In this document: positions 33,852 through 38,851 of the stretch, one piece after another
How positions within the stretch are numbered: position 1 is the stretch's first letter
How the letters are laid out: every line of letters begins with the position of its first letter
Assembly (NCBI GenBank): GCA_027452045.1
Contig: DAIDHH010000115.1
Coordinates: 1 to 38,851 of the forward strand
DNA from: Gammaproteobacteria bacterium
Lineage (GTDB): Bacteria > Pseudomonadota > Gammaproteobacteria > Steroidobacterales > Steroidobacteraceae
Length of the DNA stretch: 38,851 bases
Direction: 5' to 3'
The notes under the pieces: model-generated
Told to the model about the DNA's origin: nothing
The model's input: only the letters and a program-made list of their open reading frames with translations
The model's database searches: none
Translations under genes and position numbers: made by a program

Positions 33852-35437
33852 AGGCTACGTGCCGGGCCCCGCGCGGGGCCGGCATAACGCACCCGGCCCT
33901 GGGCAAGCTCGAGCTCGTGCGTACAGCAGGCGGGCCACTCCGAGCGGCGATGCACGGTCATCACCACCGCGGTGCCTTCGGCGACCAGCGGCTCGAGCCT
34001 CTCGCGCAGATCGTGCTGCGTGGGCGCATCCAGACCTGAGAATGGCTCATCGAGCAACATGAGCGCCGGGCGGCGCACCCAGGCTCGGGCGAACAACACC
34101 CTGCGCAGCTGTCCGTAGGACAGCTCCCGCAACGTCCTCGTGGCGAGTGCCTCGAGCTCGAACAGCGCGATGGCGCGCCGCGCCGCCGCACGGTCGGCCG
34201 ATGTCGGAGGGTCGTTCAAACCGACGCTGGCGTGACGGCCCGACTGCACGACCTCCTCGACCGTCAGATACTGCGGATGCTCGCTCTGCAGATGCGGGGC
34301 AACCAATCCGACGCGCCGCTTGAACTGTTGCAACGGCACCCCCGGCCGGATCCCGGCACGCTCGATGCGCCCGCCGACCGCGACTCCGTGATCACCGTAC
34401 AGCGTTCTCACGAGCGTGGTCTTTCCGGAGCCATTGTGCCCGTGCACCACCCAGCATTCCCCCGATCGGACGGTCAGGGACACATCCTGCAGGGCCGCGT
34501 GGCCATCGAGATGGACGCTGGCGCTGCTCAGGCGCACCAGCACCTTGCCGCCCCGCATGTGACCGGTGCGCCCGCGGCCACCGACGCGCGGCGGCAAGGT
34601 TCGGGGTTTGGATGGCGCGCGGGACCGGCCGGCATGACGGCCCTTTGATCCCAACCACCGCCCGAGCGGCCGCTCGCGCATCGGACCGCGATAGACGATG
34701 CGGCCGTGCTCCAGGACCAGAGCGTGCGTGGCCGATGCCGGCACGTCCTCCGCCCTGTGGGTGGAGAGCACCCATGGCAGACGCGAACGGCCAGTGCTTT
34801 CCAGCCATCGCAGCGCGCGCCTGCGGTTGGCCTCATCCAGCCCATTCAGCAGCTCATCGAGCAGCAGCAGCCTGGGGCGGGAAATCAGCGTCCTCGCCAA
34901 CAGCGTGAGGCGGCGCTCACCGTAGGACAGAGTCAGGAACCGCCGCGAACCGAGGGACTCGATGCGCAGCCGCCGCAGCATCGCCGTGACGCGCCTCAGC
35001 TCGCAGGCACGCGGCTCCTCGAGCGGAATGTCCGTACGGAACAGCCCGGTGGCGACCACCGCCGCGGCGCTGTGATTCCACCCGTAGCGCTCGTATTTGT
35101 CCTGGCGCTCGGGTCCGAGGTAACCGATCTCCTCCTGCACCTCCTGCGGTGTGCACCACACCTCGCCCCTCCAGATGTACTGGCGCGCATCGGCTCCCGG
35201 TGCGGGCCAGACGGCACCGCAGATGAGTTTGAGTAGCTGCGTCTTGCCGGCGCCATTCGCCCCGGCGAGCACCCACCGCTCTCCGGGCCGGATCGTCCAA
35301 TTCACTCCATCGAGTACGAGTCGTCCACCGCGCCTCAGAGACACGTTCCGCAAGCGCGCCTCGACGTAGTGCCTGTCGACCCTGGGCTTGTCCGACGGGG
35401 GTTTGTCCGTCGCTGAGGCACTGCTCGGTCTGGCCAT
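33848..35437 (-). CDS. ModF-like double ABC ATPase
   Basis: A 529-residue protein with two full ABC ATPase domains and no membrane part. Domain 1 (about 35-235) has GANGAGKTQ, signature LSYGERR and Walker B LLLLDELLNGLD. Domain 2 (about 300-525) has GHNGSGKTT, signature LSYGQLRR and LMLLDEPFSGLD. The shape and the LSYG signatures resemble E. coli ModF/PhrA, whose function is still unclear; it was linked to molybdate transport by gene position. No permease gene is adjacent. The start at 35437 (MARPSS) has no clear ribosome binding site, and the open frame upstream overlaps the divergent gene. It may act with the divergent PstS-like gene, but nothing in the sequence proves it. Confidence 0.85.
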   Translation of the reverse strand: MARPSSASATDKPPSDKPRVDRHYVEARLRNVSLRRGGRLVLDGVNWTIRPGERWVLAGANGAGKTQLLKLICGAVWPAPGADARQYIWRGEVWCTPQEVQEEIGYLGPERQDKYERYGWNHSAAAVVATGLFRTDIPLEEPRACELRRVTAMLRRLRIESLGSRRFLTLSYGERRLTLLARTLISRPRLLLLDELLNGLDEANRRRALRWLESTGRSRLPWVLSTHRAEDVPASATHALVLEHGRIVYRGPMRERPLGRWLGSKGRHAGRSRAPSKPRTLPPRVGGRGRTGHMRGGKVLVRLSSASVHLDGHAALQDVSLTVRSGECWVVHGHNGSGKTTLVRTLYGDHGVAVGGRIERAGIRPGVPLQQFKRRVGLVAPHLQSEHPQYLTVEEVVQSGRHASVGLNDPPTSADRAAARRAIALFELEALATRTLRELSYGQLRRVLFARAWVRRPALMLLDEPFSGLDAPTQHDLRERLEPLVAEGTAVVMTVHRRSEWPACCTHELELAQGRVRYAGPARGPARSL

Positions 35438-35558
35438 GGCTTGCGATTGCAGAGAGGGGAAAGTCGGTATTCTTGCATACTGCTGACCGGATGATTCCAC
35501 GCTCCGGATCGCGCGGCTCGCCGCCCGTCCGGCCTGTCCATGAGGTGCACATTTGATC

Positions 35559-37544
35559 ATGAGAGCCTCGAGCGCCGTCGTGTGTGTGCTCGCGCTATTG
35601 GGCGGGCCATCCTTGGCCATCGCCCGCGTCCCGGTGCCAGCGCGACCTGCGGGCGCCCCTGACGGCGCATCGCGATCGAGCGGCGTATTGCGCTTCTCCG
35701 GGGGAAGCACGATGCGCCCCCTGGTCGCGGCCTGGGCGCGAGCTTTCGAGAAGCGCTCCGTGCACGTTCGCATCGAGATCGATCACCGGGTCGACCTTGC
35801 GGCTGGCGGATTCAAACAGCTGCTCGCCGGACGTACCGACGTGGTGGACTTCGTGCGCGAGCCCTTCCCGGCGGAAGTGGCCGCCTTCGAGCAAAAGTTC
35901 GGTTACCCGCCGCTGCTGATCAATGTCGCGGACGGGAGTTTCGACACTCCCCATGCGACAGAGGCGATCGCCGTGTTCGTGAACGCCGGCAATCCGCTGC
36001 GGCGCCTGTCGCTAGCCCAGCTCGAGCGGATATTCTCGGGCGCACCTGGCGCCGCAATGCCACTGACCACCTGGGGTCAGGTAGGCCTGCGCGGGGCGTG
36101 GAGAACGCGCCCGATTCATGTCTACGGCATGACGCCCCTCAGGCCGGACGGCAACCCTCCGGGGATCGTCAACTACCTCGAGCACCGCGTGATGCGTGGC
36201 GCGCCGTTCCGCAGCGATCTGCGCGTAGCGGTGGACCGGCCGGGAATGAGCGCGCTGCAGGCCATAGCGCGCGATGTCGCTCGCGACCCCGACGGCATCG
36301 GATATGGGGTATTCGGCGGCGCACCCCACGCAGTCAGGGCAATCGCGCTCGCCAGGCATGCCCGCGGCCGCTACTACACCGGCGGACCGAGACAGGTCGC
36401 CGATCGCAGTTACCCCCTCTCCCGTCGAATCTACTTCGGACTCAACAGTCCGCCGGGCCGGCCTCTGCCTCCGCTCGCGGCGGCGTTCATCGGGTATGCG
36501 CTGAGCGCGGCGGGCCAGCGCCAGGTCTTCCGCGGCCCGTTTTACTTTCTCCCGCTCACCCCAGCCCAAGTCGCCCGCTCGCGGAAGCGGCTTCTCGCTC
36601 GCGAACTCCCGCTCGAGCACCCCTCGCTCCGCGCAGCCGGCCCCGCCAGGCACGCGCCGTATCTCACATCAACCGGCGCTGTCGCCATCGTCGGCTATAA
36701 CGACATGCGCGAGATGCTGAGATCCCTCGATCAGCTGTTCGAGCGCACCCACCCCGGAGTACGCTTCGCGCTCACGCTCGAGGGCACACGCACCGCTCCT
36801 GCGGCGCTCGCCTCCGGGCGCAGCCTCCTCGCGCCGATGGGCGCGGTGTTCTCTCCAGAGGAGCTCGCGGCCTACCGCCGCCTCGTAGGGGCCGATCCGG
36901 TCGGGTTTCGCATCGCGCAGGACTCGCTCGATCCGCGCGCCCTCTCGGGTCCGCTCGCCGTTTTCGTTCCCCTCGCCAACCCCATCTCGCACCTCACCTT
37001 CGGACAGCTGCGGCGCATGTTCAGCACGCACGCACAACCGCGCTGGGGACAGTTCGGACTGACAGGCAAATGGGCCAACCAACCCGTGCACGCGTACGGA
37101 CTGGCCGGCAACACCGCTCTCGGCCGCTGCATGCGCCGCCGAGTCCTGCAGGGGCAACCCTTCAGCGCTGCCTTTCACGGGTTGCGGGAATCGAGTGAGG
37201 TGGTCCGAGAGGTCGGTGTGGACCCGCTGGGCATCGGGTTTGGGGCTATGAACCGTGCCTCTGCCGCGGTTCGCGTGGTCTCTCTCGCTCGCCATCCGGG
37301 GGAGCCATTCTCGCGTGGCACGCGCAGCGACATCCTCGCGAGACGCTATCCGCTCGAGCGCTATCTGCGGATTTACGTGCGCATTCGGCCAGGCGGACAA
37401 CTCGATCCCCTCGCCCGGGAATACCTGCAGCTCGCGCTCTCGGAGCAAGGTCAGCGCGCCATCTCCGCCGGCCATCTCGGCTACCTGCCGCTGAGTGAGC
37501 GCACAGCCGCCGCGGAGCGTGCGAAGCTGCGGGCATTGCCCTAG
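35559..37544 (+). CDS. Tandem PstS-like periplasmic substrate-binding protein
   Basis: A 661-residue exported protein: hydrophobic signal peptide (about 2-22), then two PstS-like binding domains (about 45-345 and 370-655) joined by a basic linker. Both repeats share the order seen in phosphate-binding PBP-like proteins: SGGSTMRPLV in the first, then LERIFSG / LRRMFST, WGQVG / WGQFG, DGIGYG / LGIGFG and a C-terminal sliding helix. The serine-rich phosphate loop (SGAG type) of true PstS is not visible in either half. The ATG at 35559 has GAGGTG 11 bases upstream; a TTG at 35553 has better spacing. No pstCAB genes are present. Ligand and role are unknown; sensing or binding at the cell surface is possible. 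Confidence 0.8.
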   Translation: MRASSAVVCVLALLGGPSLAIARVPVPARPAGAPDGASRSSGVLRFSGGSTMRPLVAAWARAFEKRSVHVRIEIDHRVDLAAGGFKQLLAGRTDVVDFVREPFPAEVAAFEQKFGYPPLLINVADGSFDTPHATEAIAVFVNAGNPLRRLSLAQLERIFSGAPGAAMPLTTWGQVGLRGAWRTRPIHVYGMTPLRPDGNPPGIVNYLEHRVMRGAPFRSDLRVAVDRPGMSALQAIARDVARDPDGIGYGVFGGAPHAVRAIALARHARGRYYTGGPRQVADRSYPLSRRIYFGLNSPPGRPLPPLAAAFIGYALSAAGQRQVFRGPFYFLPLTPAQVARSRKRLLARELPLEHPSLRAAGPARHAPYLTSTGAVAIVGYNDMREMLRSLDQLFERTHPGVRFALTLEGTRTAPAALASGRSLLAPMGAVFSPEELAAYRRLVGADPVGFRIAQDSLDPRALSGPLAVFVPLANPISHLTFGQLRRMFSTHAQPRWGQFGLTGKWANQPVHAYGLAGNTALGRCMRRRVLQGQPFSAAFHGLRESSEVVREVGVDPLGIGFGAMNRASAAVRVVSLARHPGEPFSRGTRSDILARRYPLERYLRIYVRIRPGGQLDPLAREYLQLALSEQGQRAISAGHLGYLPLSERTAAAERAKLRALP

Positions 37545-37677
37545 GCGCCAATCAGGCATCGATCACGCGTGCCTCACGGGGAATTGTACGGATTGCCGCC
37601 GGCGGCGCCGCTGCGCAGGATGATGATTTCGTGCGAGTGGAAAATCGGTTCCAACGGCAGAGGCCCGCAAACCCCGT

Positions 37678-38640
37678 ATGACTGACACCCCCGATGGCGG
37701 CGTGGCCGGCGCACCGGTCGAGCCCCGCCGTTTGCAGCAATTGATCGACAGGGCGCGGGCATGCGGACCGCAACGCATGGCGGTGGTGCATCCGACCGAC
37801 TCGGTGTCGCTCCTCGGGGCGATCGAGGCGGCCCATCAGGGCTTGATCATCCCCGTTCTGGTGGGCCCCGAAGCCAGAATCCGCGAAGTCGCCCGGACGG
37901 CGCGGATCGATCTGTCCCCTTACGCTCTGGTCGCCGCGGACCACGCGCCGTTGAGCGCCGCGCGGGCCATCGACATGGCGCGTGCCGGCGACGTCGATGC
38001 GCTGATGAAAGGTGCTCTGCACACCGATGAGTTGATGCACCCGGTGGTGGATCTCGAGCACGGGCTGCGCACCGACCGCCGCGTAAGCCATGCGTTCGTG
38101 ATCGAGACGGACCGATACCCGCGGCTGCTGTTCATCACCGATGCGGCCATCAATATCTACCCCACTCTCGAAGACAAGCGCGACATCGTGCAGAACGCCA
38201 TCGACCTGGCGCGCACGCTCGGCGTGCAGGTGCCGCGCGTGGCCATCCTGTCGGCCGTGGAACTGGTCACCTCACGGATCAAATCGACGATCGAAGCTGC
38301 GGCACTGTGCAAAATGGCCGATCGCGGACAGATTGTCGGCGGCGTGCTCGACGGTCCGTTCGGGTTCGACAACGCGGTCTCCTGCGAGGCCGCGGCGACC
38401 AAACACATCGTATCCGCGGTGGCGGGCCGTGCGGATATCCTGGTCGTACCCGACGTCGAAGCCGGCAACATGCTCGCCAAACAGCTGGAGTATCTGGCCG
38501 GGGCGCGGCTTGCCGGCGTGGTATTGGGCACACGGGTGCCAATCGTACTGACCAGCCGCGCCGACGACGCCCAGGCGCGCCTCGCATCCTGCGCGATTTC
38601 GGTGCTCATGGCGCACGGGAAGCCGGCGGAAACGCCGTAG
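37678..38640 (+). CDS. Phosphate acetyl/butyryltransferase family protein
   Basis: A 320-residue member of the PTA_PTB family, which exchanges CoA for phosphate on short acyl-CoAs. Family marks include ALMKGALHTDELMHPV, the FITDAAINIYPTLEDKRDIVQNAI block, GVLDGPFGFDNA and VVPDVEAGNMLAKQL. It is the short single-domain form, as in phosphotransbutyrylases and the C-terminal half of enoyl-CoA hydratase fusions. Substrate chain length cannot be read. An acetate or butyrate kinase, the usual partner, may lie beyond the window. There is no good ribosome binding site at this ATG; the 133-bp gap before it shows no clear promoter. Confidence 0.88.
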   Translation: MTDTPDGGVAGAPVEPRRLQQLIDRARACGPQRMAVVHPTDSVSLLGAIEAAHQGLIIPVLVGPEARIREVARTARIDLSPYALVAADHAPLSAARAIDMARAGDVDALMKGALHTDELMHPVVDLEHGLRTDRRVSHAFVIETDRYPRLLFITDAAINIYPTLEDKRDIVQNAIDLARTLGVQVPRVAILSAVELVTSRIKSTIEAAALCKMADRGQIVGGVLDGPFGFDNAVSCEAAATKHIVSAVAGRADILVVPDVEAGNMLAKQLEYLAGARLAGVVLGTRVPIVLTSRADDAQARLASCAISVLMAHGKPAETP

Positions 38641-38801
38641 CCTCCACCCGCCGGGATTGGGTGGCGCTACCGCGGCCGCGCCGGCCGATGCACCGGAGTC
38701 TCCTCGGGGTGAGGCAGGGCCGCACTGGCGATTCGCATGATGGCCCTCTGCGCCAAGAGCCGCCGTGCTTCCCATCGGTCCACAATGGACATAAGGTGAT
38801 C
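38641..38801. other. Intergenic stretch after the phosphotransacylase gene
   Basis: No gene is supported. Two short inverted repeats are present: CCACCC/GGGTGG (38644-38649 with 38659-38664), a weak terminator candidate, and GTCCA/TGGAC (38778-38782 with 38786-38790). Confidence 0.4.
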
Positions 38802-38851
38802 TGGTGCGCCCGGAGGGATTACTCGTCCCATCCCTGGGCCTCGCCCCTTCG
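38802..38851 (-). other. tRNA 3'-end-like sequence (probable remnant or repeat), cut by window edge
   Basis: Read on the minus strand, 38820-38802 is AATCCCTCCGGGCGCACCA, which looks like the end of a tRNA: T-loop tail, T-stem 3' strand, 7-base acceptor strand, discriminator A and CCA. Further in, the T-loop reads GAGTAAT rather than TTCRANN, and the opposing T-stem strand GGGAC does not pair well with CCCTC. So this does not look like a working tRNA. A tRNA-derived repeat or an attachment-site remnant fits better. The rest lies outside the window. Confidence 0.4.

Noticed and set aside
35559-37544. A complete phosphate uptake (pst) operon
   Set aside because: There are no permease genes, the ATPase beside it is a double-domain ModF type on the opposite strand, and phosphate-binding loops are not visible.
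37621-37685. A 21-codon plus-strand frame (MMISCEWKIG...) overlapping the start of the phosphotransacylase gene
   Set aside because: It is short, has no good ribosome binding site and no recognisable composition of a leader peptide. Overlap with the next start is easily due to chance.
38272-38775. Minus-strand frame covering the end of the phosphotransacylase gene and the gap after it
   Set aside because: Most of it is shadow of the phosphotransacylase, and the part in the gap has no recognisable features.

Overview
The window reads as ordinary chromosome from a high-GC (roughly two thirds G+C by eye) gammaproteobacterium. The FdxA-type 7Fe-8S ferredoxin, XerD, ZapE, HrpA, an RraB-family protein, dPGM-type GpmA and 180-kDa-type NAD-glutamate dehydrogenase fit this class. 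The set recalls aerobic amino-acid- and lipid-degrading lineages near Nevskiales/Steroidobacterales, but the genus cannot be fixed from sequence alone. There are no insertion sequences, phage genes, rRNA genes or CRISPR arrays. Coding density is very high and most genes have recognisable families.

Layout: 1-3400 holds the end of a GGDEF gene, a zinc-ribbon Nudix hydrolase, fdxA, xerD (minus) and a PlsC-like acyltransferase, with a perfect CRP-type site between the last two. 3289-14483 is a catabolic block: the fused B12 mutase icmF (minus) faces away from a tight plus-strand series TetR - thiolase - SDR dehydrogenase - ETF-quinone oxidoreductase - acetoacetyl-CoA synthetase - zapE. 14524-16002 (minus) is a radical SAM/SPASM maturase preceded by a small Cys-containing ORF. 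16044-20839 holds a membrane PAS-GGDEF-EAL protein and a Tat-exported amidase. 20911-25884 (minus) is hrpA and hppD, and divergent from them is the 1620-residue NAD-glutamate dehydrogenase. 30981-33851 holds gpmA, a short minus-strand group (UPF0045 protein, 2Fe-2S ferredoxin, membrane-anchored RraB-like protein) and a PhzF/YddE-like protein. 33848-38640 holds a ModF-like double ATPase, a tandem PstS-like periplasmic protein and a phosphate acetyl/butyryltransferase. The last 50 bases carry what looks like the 3' end of a tRNA on the minus strand.

How the genes may work together (inference): glutamate dehydrogenase deaminates glutamate made by transamination. HppD starts the tyrosine route that ends in acetoacetate. 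Acetoacetyl-CoA synthetase activates acetoacetate and thiolase splits the product. The SDR plus thiolase suit the last steps of isoleucine or fatty acyl-CoA breakdown. IcmF links isobutyryl-CoA to butyryl-CoA, and ETF-QO delivers acyl-CoA dehydrogenase electrons to ubiquinone. The TetR protein, with palindromes in its shared upstream region, is the obvious candidate regulator.

The best leads for something undescribed are the radical SAM/SPASM plus small-ORF pair (14524-16002), which has the shape of a peptide-modification locus, and the orphan tandem PstS-like protein beside the ModF-like ATPase. Neither function can be proven from this sequence.
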